This document shows, one piece after another, positions 21,416 through 33,425 of a DNA stretch of 64,000 nucleotides. The translations under genes were made by a program, and so were the position numbers. The first letter of the stretch is position 1; every line of letters begins with the position of its first letter. This DNA comes from Euphorbia lathyris (Eukaryota; Streptophyta; Magnoliopsida; Malpighiales; Euphorbiaceae), in assembly GCF_963576675.1 (NCBI RefSeq), contig NC_088919.1, positions 45,406,501 to 45,470,500 of the forward strand. The letters run 5' to 3'. Under the pieces are notes generated by a model that did no database searches, was not told the DNA's origin, and saw only the letters and a program-made list of their open reading frames with translations.

Positions 21416-22593
21416 AATGGAGTAAGTTTTAGACTCCTGTTTATAAACGTTTAAACCACATGAACGTCTTTGCGAATGTGCAAAATCACAAGATTTATTT
21501 TTACATTTTGTCTAATTTTTTTAAAAAAAACCAAATATTTTATCGAGTTTAAAGGTAGTATGTCTCTAAACTTGTTATGAAATTACAAAAGAAACAATTC
21601 TTAGAATTCTTACTTTCTAAACTAATGGATATGTAACTTGTGCAAAACACATATTGAATTTTTTTTCCTTATAATATGAAATTGTCTTGTTTACTAATAT
21701 TAAGCTTTTGGTTGTACCATTTATGATATTGGTTGTAGATTTGATTATCGACTACTTTATTCAAAGTTCAACTTATGCTATATTTACATTGGGCTCAAGC
21801 TTAACTAAACTAGGTTAACCAATTATATGTTTATATTAAAAAAGAAATCAAATTATGATTACGACTAGAAAAATACAACAAATTAGAAATAAATAAATAA
21901 AACTCAATGTATATTATCTTAAATAAAAAAATTAACGAAAATAAAAATAAAAAATCATATATATATATATATATATAATGAAATGATTAAAAGTTGGAGG
22001 TTCAATCAGGTTTTAATAATAATTCAAATGAGATTTTAAAAATCCTATAAAAATGATAGTATTTTTTAACAATAGTATAATTTTAATTTTAGTACCAGTT
22101 TATATTATTTTAATAAATTAAATTAATAAATTCAACATAATAAATTAAAAATATAATAAATATTAATACATAAGATTTAAAATATAAAAATATGAGTTAA
22201 AAAAATAAAAATATAACATTTTAACTAAATAATTATTATTAAGTTATAAATAAACTATAATAATGGTGAAAGTCTAAACCTAGTTGTTGAGAGTCTCCTA
22301 ATGACCTAGAATTCATATGTTCGAATCACATGAGGTCTGATTTTTTTCTTTCTTATTTAATGTAAGCGTAATTCTGTAAAAAATGTATTAATTTATTAAA
22401 ATTTTGAAATTTATTTCGTGTATATTTAAAGGTTAAAAACTAATTAATATTAAAAATAAACTAAAAATATATTTTATAATATTTATTAAAATAAAAGAAA
22501 TATAAAATTAATATTGAATAACATTTTAAATAGTTAATTTATATTATAAAAAGTGTATATTTATATTAGTGATAACAAATTAATAAATAAAAG
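21416..22593. other. AT-rich intergenic DNA
   Basis: Very AT-rich with a (TA)n run at about 21957-21977. No coding sequence. A degenerate SINE-like segment lies at 22270-22400. Confidence 0.5.
22270..22400 (+). repeat. SINE-like repeat, copy 2
   Basis: Shares with 10664-10800 the order TTCGAATCACATgaGGTCTG, TTTTTTTCTTTCTTATTTAATG, GTAAGCG. The B-box-like TGTTCGAATC is kept and the A-box is weak. An RNA polymerase III-derived SINE is the likeliest reading. Confidence 0.45.
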
Positions 22594-22601
22594 TTGGTCT
22601 T

Positions 22602-23427
22602 TGAGCTGGCTCTAGAGGGAGTTGGTCTAGGCGGCTGTCTAGGACCTCCAATTTAAAGGGCCCTCCAGAATATATTACCGTTAGGACATTCGATTTAAAG
22701 GATCTCCAATTCTAAATATAATTCAATTATAATAATTATTTAGATCTCAATGGTAATCAAATATAAAAAAACTAGATTATAGTTAACTAAAATGGAATAA
22801 AAAATATAATTCAATTCTAAAAATTTTGCTTAAAAAAATTGAAAATAAAATCGAAAAGAATAGCACAAATTGTCATTTTTCAATCACCATCTCTCAACAA
22901 GAATAGTACAACAGGAGCCTTCCAAAATTTATTCCACAGCTTTTCTCTTAACACCAAGACTAAAATATATTAAGAAAGCATGGTTTGTTCGATTTGCAAA
23001 CACAATCCCCAAGTTAAAAACTTACAAGGATTATGGTTTGTGAAGTTTGCAGTTAAATGACCTCTGAATATTTTGGTAAAAACAAATACTTGTGGTTTAG
23101 TTAATTTGTAAAATCGGATCTTATATATAGGGTGATTTACAAATTTGAACTTTTTAATTTCTCTAAATCGCTCCATTTTGGATAAATAGACACGATAATA
23201 AATTTTGATGAAATATCTGAGTTTGCAATTGTTTTTGGAATTACATTTGCAATTGTGTTTTTTGTATTTTACTTTAACAAAAATACAACTCTTAAGTGTT
23301 TCGTTCTTTACAAATTGTCCTAAATGTTTGATCTGTTACGTAAAAAATTAAGTAAATTTTATTTGTTAAATTTAAGAGTATAAAAATTAGGGTCTAAGAA
23401 CCTCTAAAATGCTAGAGCCGCTCGTGG
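22602..23427. mobile_element. non-autonomous DNA transposon
   Basis: The left end TGAGCTGGCTCTAG and the right end, reverse complemented, CCACGAGCGGCTCTAG share GAGC(T)GGCTCTAG. Flanks TTGGTCTT (22594-22601) and TTGGTCTA (23428-23435) match 7 of 8, which fits hAT. The left subterminal GTCTAGGACCTCC is typical of a common plant repeat group. No reading frame. Confidence 0.6.
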
Positions 23428-23483
23428 TTGGTCTAGTGTTCAATTTGTAAGCTATACAAAAGTTTATTTTTTCCTAATTAGAC

Positions 23484-23885
23484 TAAACCGTTCAACTAGG
23501 ATTGGGTCAACTGGTTCACGGTTAATCCGATTTGTTGGAGGGATTCTAGACGTATTTCAAATGTAAAAAATTTATGACTTCAACCGGAATAATGACTAGT
23601 TATGGTTGAACCGCATTAATCCAGTTGGATCGGTCTGACTCTGACAACTATGTATATATAGAAAACTTTATTTTTTTTTCTAATTAAATGTTGGTAAATC
23701 AGATGTCCAATAGGAATTGGGTCAATATGTTCGCAGTTAATTACCAGTTCGAGTGGTTCTGATTGGTTTTCAAAGATATAAAATTATGGTTTCAACTGGA
23801 CCGTAATAATGACAATCCGGTTGAACTGAATTAATCCAACTGGATCAGTCCGATTCTAACAATTATGTATATATAGAAAGGTTAG
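23484..23885 (+). repeat. tandem duplication of about 230 bp
   Basis: Two imperfect copies, about 23484-23690 and 23715-23885. Each contains AGGAATTGGGTCAA-like, GTTAATyCG, CTTCAACCGGA, AATAATGAC, ATTAATCCAgyTGGATC and ACTATGTATATATAGAAA. The sequence is 'ggttgaaccgg'-rich repeat DNA with no coding potential. Confidence 0.6.
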
Positions 23886-24022
23886 CATTAGATTATTTGG
23901 ACTTATAAGACAAATTGAAATCAAATCCATTTTCATATAAAATGTAACCGAGTCAAATGTCCAGTATAAATATCCAAATTAAATCCATCAATGGTGGATT
24001 TAGCGAACATAAACAAATCTAG

Positions 24023-25930
24023 TTTTTTTTAAGAAACAATCTTTTTATTAACTCAAATCAGATTCGCTAAGAAACAGATGTGGATAGGTCCACTATCCGC
24101 GAATAGACACAAAACTAACAGTTCGAGCTAAAGCATGACCCGTCGAATTTGCTGAACGCTTAACAAAAGAAATAAGAACATTATTTAAATCCTTTTTAAT
24201 GGCTACACACTCTGAAATAATATTATCCATATAAGAAAGATGATGAGAATGCTGCAGAATTGCCAGAACTACAGAGAAACAATCTGAGAGAATTGTGACA
24301 TTACTGCGGTTCACATCTTTTAACCATGAAAGAGCTTCCCGAACTGTAATTGCTTCGGCTAAAACATGCTAAAAACAACCTCCAATCGCTATATAAAAAG
24401 CCTAAATGCACTAACCCTCATGATCCCATAACAGGAAGCCCACTAAACAGACCTCCATCCTAGGAAACACCCATGCATCCACATTACAATAGAAATGATT
24501 CTCTGGAGGACACTGCGAGTTGGAAAAGCATTCCTCGTGCTTGATAAACGCAATTTTAAGAGCAACTTAAAGGGTCCAAATACGAGACCAATTGACCAAA
24601 ATTAGCATCAACCTCTATGAGCTTGATAAACGCTTTGTACCTACTACGAACCGTGTAAATCCCATTCTTATCAAGCATCTAGTACCACCCATCTACCTGA
24701 CTCAAATTTCTATAGGGAATTGCAAAAATGAGCATCTGATCCATTTCATTAAAAACCTTTGTCACTAACTACTGATTCCAGACCCCATGAGCATCTAACA
24801 GATCCTGTAATTTTCTAGAAGGTAGCAACACATTAAACTGGGTCGTAGGATATGGATTAACCGAATATGGTAACCCAGGAATATTCCAAATATCACTATT
24901 CACTCCACATAATCTTACAACAATCCTTTATCGAAAAGATCACGACTAGCCAAAAAGCTTCTCCAAATATACGACGAGTTATATCCAAGTTTCGCCAACA
25001 GAAAATTAGAGGGGGGTACTTTACCTAGAGCACCTTATCAACCAACGAGTTCTTATTTTGGAGCAATCGCCAACCTTGCTTAGCTAGTAGTGTTAAATAG
25101 AAATTACGAATGTCACGAAGCCCATACCTCTTTGAGCCTTAAGAACACATAATTTATCCAAACTTTGCCAATAAATACCAGCTCCTGAGCCCCTTAACGA
25201 TATCCACTAGAACGTGTTAAGCATTTTATGTACATCGTCACATGATTGTCGAGACATTAAGAAGACACTCATGATATATGTCAGAATCGATTGTAACACA
25301 TATTTGATTAACACCTCATTTTCTGCTTTAGATAGAAACTTCTCCTTCCAATTCTTTATTCTATTCCATATCTGATCCTTAAGAAGCTAAAAGTATACAT
25401 CTTGCTTTTACCCATCGACACCGGAGCTCCCAAATATCCATATCCGCCACTTTCTCTACCCCCAAAGTTGAGCTCACTATATCTCTGTCCGTGCTCACCC
25501 TATTTTTGCTAAAGAAAATGATGATTTCTGGAAATTAATACTCTAACATGAAGCTCGCTCATAAGTCTGCAGACAATGTTGAACAATATCAACCGAACTA
25601 TTAGGTCAAAAAGACAAGTAACTATCATCATCGAAAAATATATGAGAATTTTTTTGGGCTAATCTTGCTACTTAACAGTCGTGGATTAAGCCAGCCATTT
25701 CCTTGACTTGTAACAACAACGAGAGACCTTCAACGCATACTAGAAATAAGAATGGAAAGAGTGGATCACTCTGACCTTTGGATAGTAGAATTGGACCGAA
25801 CTTCCTATTTCATTGGATACCGTCGAGACACACATTGTCATCCATGAAATCTATTGAGAAGGAAACCCAACTACATAAACATGTTGAAGCATACTCAAAA
25901 AGTCTCATTCAACTCTATGATAGGCTTTCA
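24023..25930 (-). pseudogene. dead L1-type LINE, RT and RNase H remnants
   Basis: On the minus strand, broken frames match plant LINE ORF2 in order. There is an HRVE*DFL start of the RT palm (about 25920) and a QSDPLFPFLFLVCVEGLSLLLQ block (about 25770-25700). The active-site region reads FFDDDSY (about 25640) instead of F(A/V)DD. INFQKSS (about 25560), KEKFLSKAENEVLIKYVLQS (about 25330) and FWWISLRGS (about 25190) follow. An RNase H segment (ILSDCFSVVLAIL..., 24290-24110) closes the series. The T run at 24023-24030 is the complement of the poly(A) tail. The 5' half is missing and there are many stops. Confidence 0.85.
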
Positions 25931-26097
25931 AAAAGATAGATAAAACTATTGATGATGTTGAAATGGTTATTAGTTTTAGTACCTTATCTCTTTATGCTAG
26001 TGCTCGACACGAAATCAAATCACAAATGGAAAAACAATAGGTAGCTTGTCATAAACCGTCGCCGTATTAGGTGGCTTAAACACGAAAACTTGAAGAA

Positions 26098-26105
26098 CCA
26101 CGTGG
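26098..26105. promoter_or_regulatory. G-box upstream of NF-YB
   Basis: CCACGTGG, a palindromic G-box core (CACGTG) of the kind bound by bZIP/bHLH factors, lies 333 bp upstream of the NF-YB ATG. Function is inferred from the motif only. Confidence 0.4.
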
Positions 26106-26403
26106 TCAAATAGGATCAACGAAACCCAAAGAAGAACAGCAAAATTAAAGAAATAAAATAAAAATAAAAATAAAATACATAAATCATGAAATAAAAAAAT
26201 AATTCCCAGATTGAAAAACGAACGGTGTTGATAATCCTTATTCTCTCATCTGAGTCGTCTCCTATCTCCTTTCTTCTCCAGCGTCCGATCGATCCCTTCT
26301 CTTTCCTCTCCATCCAATCCCTATTTTTTAACAAATCTCTTTGAAGGTTCACTTTCCCTCCTCTTTTCCCTCTCATTCTCTCTCTCTTTCTGATTTTTTC
26401 AAG

Positions 26404-26493
26404 ATGACAATCTGTTGTTTTCTCCTAGGGTTTTACGATGGCAGCCGAGGCACCACCGGCCAGTCCTGGCGGAGGCAGCCACGACAGCGGTGA
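26404..26493 (+). CDS. upstream ORF overlapping the NF-YB start
   Basis: An ATG at 26404, 34 nt before the NF-YB ATG and in another frame, opens a 29-codon frame that ends at TGA 26491-26493, inside the NF-YB coding region. If transcribed, it would lower initiation at the main start. Caution: TTTTCTCCTAG at 26420-26430 looks like a 3' splice site, so this ATG may lie in a 5' UTR intron and be absent from mRNA. Confidence 0.35.
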   Translation: MTICCFLLGFYDGSRGTTGQSWRRQPRQR

Positions 26494-28932
26494 TCTGAGC
26501 CCCCGCTCTCACTCTAATGTCCGTGAACAAGATAGGTTCCTTCCTATTGCTAACATTAGCCGCATCATGAAGAAGGCTCTTCCTGCTAATGGTAAGATCG
26601 CTAAGGATGCTAAGGAGACTGTCCAGGAATGTGTCTCTGAGTTCATCAGCTTCATCACCAGCGAGTATGATTTCTCACGATTGTTGATTTTTTGTTAATT
26701 ATTATTTGGGGTTTTGACTGTTAGGTGGTTGATTGTGTTGTAGGGCGAGTGATAAGTGCCAGAGAGAAAAGAGGAAGACGATTAATGGTGATGATTTGTT
26801 GTGGGCCATGGCAACGTTAGGATTTGAGGATTACATTGATCCACTTAAGATTTACTTGACACGATACAGAGAGGTTAATTTTAGTATAATTTTACTTGTT
26901 TCAGCAGAGATTCGTCTTCCTGCGTGTTATTAATTTTGAAGTTATGCTTTATTTTATAATTTCTAATGCTTTGTGTTGTAAAAAACGAGATTATGATAGA
27001 GGATCTTGAATACTAATTGATCTATTTCTGCTGGTGTCTTACTACTGGGGGATAATGCAGATGGAGGTATTTTGCTACTCATTTCCCACAAATATTTTCT
27101 GTTTGGATTGAGTTTTAAAAATATGGTGACTGGTATATGTTAACGATGGTGTTCTACAGGGTGATACCAAGGGATCAGGAAAGGGAGGAGAAGCGTCTGT
27201 TAGAAAAGATGTTCAACAGAGTCCAAATGTCCAGGTGATTCTTCCTTCATCGTCTCTCTCAGTACTGATATCTTGTTTGTATGCATTCTTGCGGTCTTAT
27301 TTGGTGATATTTGGCGAATGAACCTGCAGATTTCTTACCAAGGCTCCTTCTCACAAGGAGTGAATCATTCTAATTCTCAAGTAATCTCTTTCTTCCCTCA
27401 TACACATTGTCACATGCGCATAAAGTGCTAACTCACAGCATAATTGCCATTCTTGCAGCATTGAATTACATTTGTAGTGAAGTCTAGCTTTGCTGGTACT
27501 AGTAACAATTATGCATGAAATGTGGTCTTATGGTCTTTCTAAACTAACATCTTGATATCAGAAGATAATATATAAGTGTTTATGTTATCTGGTGCTTTTT
27601 TTTTTCTTTTGCATAGATGGTTGAAGTAAGTCAACATGTTATATGTGTTCATTTGCACCTTTTGGTTTGCTGGATAGGAAGGGATCATGAGAGAAGAAAA
27701 TATGCATTTATTGTGCAACAATTAAGTGTTTTTATTATAGTTAATTGGCTGGATTGGATCAGTCTTTTATCATGGGACTGATGCTGTAATCTTGTTTCTT
27801 TTGTATTCTTCTTCAATTAAACAATCACCATTAGCAGTTACCACTGGACTGTAACTACCAGGCACCAACATTGTGTTGTTTATGACTGTTGCTATGAACA
27901 ACTTTTCTCATACTTAGCTAATGACATGAACCATAGATGCCGTGGTTTTCCTGCTTCCATCAAATTAAGGCAATCCAAACAAGAGAGAAATGGTTTCTTC
28001 GAGTGTATTAATCAGTTGCGTTCATGTTTCTTGTATCCGGTAGCATAATGTTACCCATTTTGCTTTGAGGTTGTGGATTATTCATATATGATTAGTTTTC
28101 TCTTGTTTTGTAAACTAAAGGCAGAATGTACATGTTGGAGCCTAGGGTGCAACTGTATATGTACAGTGAGTAGTAACCAAAAAATGCAAAATTTTCAACT
28201 ATGCATACTTAAAAGTTTCATTGGAAAGTCATATGAGATTCCATAGTATTTGTATAACCATTAATCAACAGATGTCTGTTCCTAAACTTGAGTAAAATTG
28301 CATACTTTTAGCTGAAGTAGTATTGTGGCACCAGACAGAATGTTGTTGTCATGATGTAGTTATTCAGAAACTGGTTCTCAAAACCATTGAAGATTTGTGG
28401 AGGAACAGCACTAAATCATGAGATATTCAGAATATACTACTTTAAAGCTTGTTATGAAATTATTGACAGAATTACGACAATTTCTATAACTGTACGCCAC
28501 ATCAGTTACAAATCTTCTGCATTAGTTTGCACCCATTACTTTTTTCAGAACTGTACTGCATTGAGCAGAACATGTATATAGCTGTGCAAAACTATTTAAG
28601 CAGCTTGGCAAGCAGGAAGAACTAACTAGTAACTAGCATCCATTCCAAGGATTGTGAAGTTCGATTCTGAGTTGGCATGCAGCCGAGTCAATAACTCTAG
28701 TGTCAGAGCTTAGGATTAGGCTTCCTTACCTTACTAGCTTCTCATCATGCTTTCTTACTTTTGATTGCTTACCTGTTTTCTTTCCTACTATATCCATGCT
28801 TCAATTGAATTCGCCTCGTAAACATCGAAACATACTCATCACTTCTTAGGGTTAATATTGCCATGTATTTAATTAAAATCTGTGTAATTGCAGGTCCAGC
28901 ATATGATGGTTCCCATGCAAGGTACGGAGTAA
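26438..28932 (+). CDS. NF-YB: NF-YB (HAP3/CBF-A) histone-fold subunit, NF-YB8/10 type
   Basis: This is the B subunit of the nuclear CCAAT-binding factor NF-Y. It pairs with NF-YC through a histone fold, then binds NF-YA. Exons: 26438-26664, 26744-26873, 27061-27066 (6 nt), 27160-27234, 27330-27380, 28894-28932, giving 528 nt or 175 residues. The N-terminus (1-28) is Pro/Gly/Ser-rich. The conserved domain (about 29-121) runs from [20 protein letters not shown] through [17 protein letters not shown] and [16 protein letters not shown] to [10 protein letters not shown]. Asp in [13 protein letters not shown] marks the non-LEC1 class. The C-terminus [11 protein letters not shown]...[11 protein letters not shown] matches NF-YB8/10/1 rather than LEC1. 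The last intron is 1513 bp. It is intact, with no stops. Confidence 0.93.
27061..27066 (+). other. NF-YB: 6-nt microexon of the NF-YB gene
   Basis: ATGGAG is preceded by GATAATGCAG and followed by GTATTTTGC. It supplies Met-Glu between RYRE (exon 2) and GDTKGS (exon 4). The family sequence RYREMEGDTKG requires exactly these two residues, and no other ATGGAG with splice sites is available in the region. Confidence 0.85.
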
Positions 28933-29616
28933 ACATTTGCTTTGCTCCCCTTCAATAAATACTTAATATGTTGTTCCACTCCAAACAATTATGCATTATG
29001 GATTGTTCTGGTTCAATTGTTTGTCTAGAGTTGTATTCTTGTAATGTCTGTATAATCAGGGTATGTTTCGAAGTAGAATTACAGTTTACATTGTATATCA
29101 TTGGAAGATCCAACTGAAAAGGATCTTTTATCCCATGATGAATTGGAGAATGAATGCAGATATAGCTTATTGTACTCCAATATCTTGAAGCTTGCCCTTA
29201 ACCTGCGGGCAAAGGAAGTTTGATTAGGGGCTTGTTCCAAAAGAAATCACGACATGCTAGAGTAGTGGAATAAATTCGGCAATACATCCCTAGCTCCTCA
29301 AACCTGTCTAGAAAATGACTAATTAGTCTCATAAAGTTGCTTAAATGATATGATTAATCTCTTAAGTCTTGCGTGGCATAGCAAGTGGAGGAGTCCATAG
29401 GTCATTTTAAGAAAGTTTATGGATCAATAAGTAACTTTAAGTAAACTCAAGGGCTCAATCAGTTGTTTTCAAGAATTTTTATGACAACTTGGAGGTGTTG
29501 TGTATGTATAGGAAAATAAATTCATTTTAGCCTTTTGAACACTTCTTCTGGAACATTTAGTTGTTACTAGTCCTTTGTAGCCCTTAAATTTGTCAGGTAT
29601 TAATTGATAGGTGAGA
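28933..29616 (+). other. NF-YB 3' flank and UTR
   Basis: Non-coding sequence after the stop codon. CAATAAATA at about 28955 is a possible near-upstream polyadenylation element. Nothing else recognised before the solo LTR. Confidence 0.4.
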
Positions 29617-30018
29617 TGTTATGGCCTGAAGTCTGAGATTGAGTTATGGGTCTATTATCTACTAGACTCCAATCTAAACCAGGTCTCTTTTTCCTCGGTT
29701 TTCTGCCTTCGGAATCTATGTTGCTAATGGACGAGGATCATTAGAGAGAATCTCTGATCTCTGTAATTTTTATGTAAAAAGGAACTCAACTTATTGTCCC
29801 TTAAAATTTTATTATATAAAGAAATAAAAATACAACTGTCTGCTTGCCAAAAGAAATTATCAAATAACTAATTATACCAGTGCTTAAAATTAACACACAC
29901 CAAAATAAATCCATCGCCCCACAAATTAAAGACTAATAGCCTTTCAATACACCAAAATAAATCCATGCCCCACACAAATTAAAGACTAACAGCCTTTCAA
30001 TTTCTTGGGTCTGTAACA
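29617..30018 (-). mobile_element. solo LTR of the gypsy family found at 18188
   Basis: 402 bp, starting TGTTATGGCCTGAAG and ending GGGTCTGTAACA. It is the reverse complement of the LTR at 18188-18632 (for example CTCAATCTCAGACTTC at its element 3' end). No internal sequence is attached. GATGT follows the right end (30019-30023) and overlaps the left end (29615-29619), so the duplication is ambiguous. An inner segment of about 50 bp with CACCAAAATAAATCCAT is tandemly duplicated at about 29898-30000. Confidence 0.75.
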
Positions 30019-30479
30019 GATGTAATATTTTCAGTTTCTGCCAAGTTAATTAACAAAAAACAAAGGATGAGAAATATACTAGATTATTTGAAAAATGAGT
30101 GAAGAAACTAGTCAAGGTCTAATCGAAATTTAAGAGTTTATTAAAGAAATTTAAACAAGGTGGGAGGACAGATTATGGTTTTTGGGCGTTCTACATGCGT
30201 TGTTTAAGCGTGAATTAGTGAATTAGGATAGATTGACGAATTTGATGATGTGGAAGGGCTAAATAAGCAAAGATGAATAGACAGTAGTTTTTGTGTTCTT
30301 GAGCTTGGGGATGAGTTTCGTGGGTATCTGATACTATTCAGTTATAATGGCATTATTTGAATTCTATGTAGAAAAGTTCGAGATAGGAATGAAGATTTGT
30401 AAAATTACTCCGATGAGTACAGATTTAAGTCTCACTTTTGGATGCAGATATAGCTGTTAATATGGGTTATCGTGTTCAA

Positions 30480-31745
30480 ATTTACGAATTAGAATTGAAG
30501 AGTTAACAAGGCCGGATCGTAAGTGGATCGATATATTAAACCATATATTAAATGGGTCAGGTCATGGGTTGATTTGCACATTAATTGTAACCTGTACAAT
30601 CTTAGACGAGTTGATAGGTCGTGTCAACCCGACCCATGAACCCATTTACCACCTGTAAATACTATATGATGTCTAGCTTTTAGTTTTACCAGAAGTCCAA
30701 AACATAATACTGTTGCCGACTTGGATTATCTTTTCCGGCGAACTGATCTCTCTTATCTCTTTGCCATTTTCCGGCTGTGGATGCTTAAATAATCATCACC
30801 TGAAGCAGAAGTAATAGAAAATGGGTATTGGATGCTATTCAACCAAAAAAGAAAAAGCTATTTTTTGTCTAAATAATAATTAATTTAATTAATAAGTGAA
30901 CAGTCTTGATCACATGCATCTTGCTCATTCACCGTTAGATCTGGGCTTATTAGAATCCTAAGGTGGAGATTCAAAGCACCCACTGCTACCCGAATTTTAA
31001 AGATAAAACAAAAATTAACTTTGTCTTTTTGTTTAATTAAAATATTGAATATGTACAAATTTTTATACATGTAGATTAATTGAAGGTATACTTTTTTTTC
31101 TCAAAACTTTGTTTATTTATTTTGTATTTATAATATTTTAATTATTTATTATTTTAGGCGTGGAAGAAGAAGATATGGAGATTGAAGAACTTGAAAAAGA
31201 GATAATGGAATTGTACTTAGATCCAATGAATTGAAGATTAAGCAAGATGTTAATTTTGTTGTACGTACTAAGTTAAATTGAATGTTGTATTTTATTTGTT
31301 AACTTGAATTTCATGTTTTTGCTGTTGACTTTGTTTGTTGTTTTAGAGGTACTATTTTTGTTTGGATTAGTAATCTCCTTATACTCATTTATTATTTTGG
31401 AGAAATTTAAATGGATTATCTTTTAGTTGATTTTGATATATAATAGATTAATGGGTTGATTTTTTCAAAATTTTTTTTTTAATGGGTTGATGGAGTATAT
31501 AATTTATTTAGCTCGTTTTGGTATATAGCAAGTTAAAATGGATTAAATGTGTTAGTTTTTTTTTTTTTTACTTATATTTGATTCATTTAAGTAAATGGGT
31601 TAATCTATGTCAACCTCTTTATTAAATGAGTTGTATTGTGTTTGTCTGGTTATTAAACAAATTGTATCATAGTTGAATTTTAACGAGTTATTAGAGTAAA
31701 TCAACATGATCCGTTTACAACACGGCTAGGGAAATTTGAAACTGG
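30480..31745. mobile_element. possible hAT-derived remnant
   Basis: The left part carries GGTCGTGTCAACCCGACCC-type subterminal sequence (about 30625-30645) and the right part TCAACATGATCCGTTTAC (about 31698). In the middle, 31160-31234 looks like a last exon (acceptor TATTTTAG, then VEEEDMEIEELEKEIMELYL...) ending in TGA. The acidic tail could be the end of a transposase, but no other domain is visible. Ends not defined. Confidence 0.3.
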
Positions 31746-31749
31746 AGTT

Positions 31750-32939
31750 GAATTATTTATTTGGCAGTGTTTTACTTTCTATAAAAATATGGATAATAGT
31801 ACAGGTTGGTGCATTAAGGTCGTGTTATGATATTTATTTATTCTACATTATTATTGATAATAAAAAAAAATCCACAAAAGATAACAATTGTGTTGAATAA
31901 TTCATATCAGTCAGGTCATTCAAAAAAGAGAAGTTTAAATTTATCTTTTTTGTTTTTTGAAAATGCAAATTTATTCCTAACTTATGAAATGGTATAAAGA
32001 AGTTTTATTGATAAACTAAATCAATTTTGTACATTTTAGTAGGTTATTTGTAAATGTATAAATATTAATAATTTTAAATAATTTGTTGTGATTAACTTAT
32101 ACGTGATGGCCTTAGTTGTTAATAGTTTGTTAAGTTATTTGCAATTGTTTTAGTATAACAATAAATATTTTATATATAATTAATATTTAGAAAATCTGAT
32201 TTGCGTAAATAATAAGTTACATAACCATTAATTAATATGTTTAAATTATTCGTGAGGTAGAAATAAAATTTTACTATTTCACACTATAAGAGTAAATCTA
32301 TATTTTTTTTAAATAATAGGATAAATTTGTAACTCACTCCTTTAAATAAATTGCATTATTATATTTGAAATTTATATTTGTTGAATATTCATTATTGTTT
32401 GAGTCACTTTTTTTTCAATCAATTCACCAATAACTTTCTTTTATTTCCCATTTGCCATATGATTTATTGCTTTCATTTGATGTCACATTATGCAAATGTC
32501 TACCTTAAGATATATCAAATTTATGGAATTTAAGACCCACCTACAACACTTTTTTATATTGAACCACTTCCTATTAATTAATGTGCTTGCCATATATCAA
32601 CCTAGATAGTTTTAGCATTTGTAGGAGTAATTCCCAAATATGTCAACAACTTTCTCAATAGTACAACATGGTTAGCAACATAGATGTATACTTTTCATTC
32701 GCAAACTATCAAAGATATTCTGAAACTAAATTTGAAAAGGCCGTGAAACATCTAAAATTCACAAGCTACACTTGTAGGAATTAAAAATCACCCTAACATT
32801 TTTCAAAGAGAAATTTTGTATTTGATTTGATAAAAAATTATATTCTTATAAGAAAAAGATGAATTTATTTATTTTCTAACTTAAAGGAGAAAATTACGTA
32901 GAAGGCTACTAAACATAACTAACTAAATGAAAGGTTAAA
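31750..32939. other. AT-rich intergenic DNA
   Basis: No coding sequence, structural RNA or repeat boundary recognised. Confidence 0.5.
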
Positions 32940-32944
32940 GGATA

Positions 32945-33425
32945 TGATAACATTGAGATATTATCCTAAGGACCAAAAAGGATATTCACCTAAAGAACGC
33001 CGCGTATTAATCCCCAAAGGAGATCCGGATGGCGGATCTCCACGATCCCACTCAAAGAGATCTGCTGGCGAACCTATATGGCGGATCTCCTCATCTACAT
33101 GATTCGTCACTGTAACGGCTAAGGCCGACTCGGCCATAAAGGCCATTAATGAGCTATCAATTAGCTAAACCGCCAGTTTAAGGATAACTTGTAACCGCCA
33201 TTAATGGAGCATTAATGGCGACTTTCTAGTTACTGAAGGTTACGACTTTCTAGCTATATATAGCCTACATCCTTAGGCTATCAAGGTACATTCTCACACC
33301 CTTTGTTAATTCAGTTTGTTCCCTTGATCTATCTTACTGACTTTGGCATCGGAGCTTCCCCCCGTCGAACCCAACGACGCCCCCAGAGGGACGGAAGCAG
33401 ATCAGAAATTCTCCGCTAGACATCA
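32945..33425 (+). mobile_element. solo LTR, 481 bp
   Basis: Starts TGATAACATTGAG and ends CTAGACATCA, with a perfect 5-bp duplication GGATA on both sides (32940-32944, 33426-33430). It is GC-richer than its surroundings, with a TATATATAGCC promoter-like block near 33254 and a pyrimidine-rich R/U5 (GGCATCGGAGCTTCCCCCCG at about 33345) typical of Tat-type gypsy LTRs. No internal region remains. Confidence 0.8.

Noticed and set aside
27404..28890. Additional gene in the long NF-YB intron
   Set aside because: Small frames at 27539 and 28387 have no homology I can recognise, and the intron is bounded by good splice sites needed for the conserved C-terminus.
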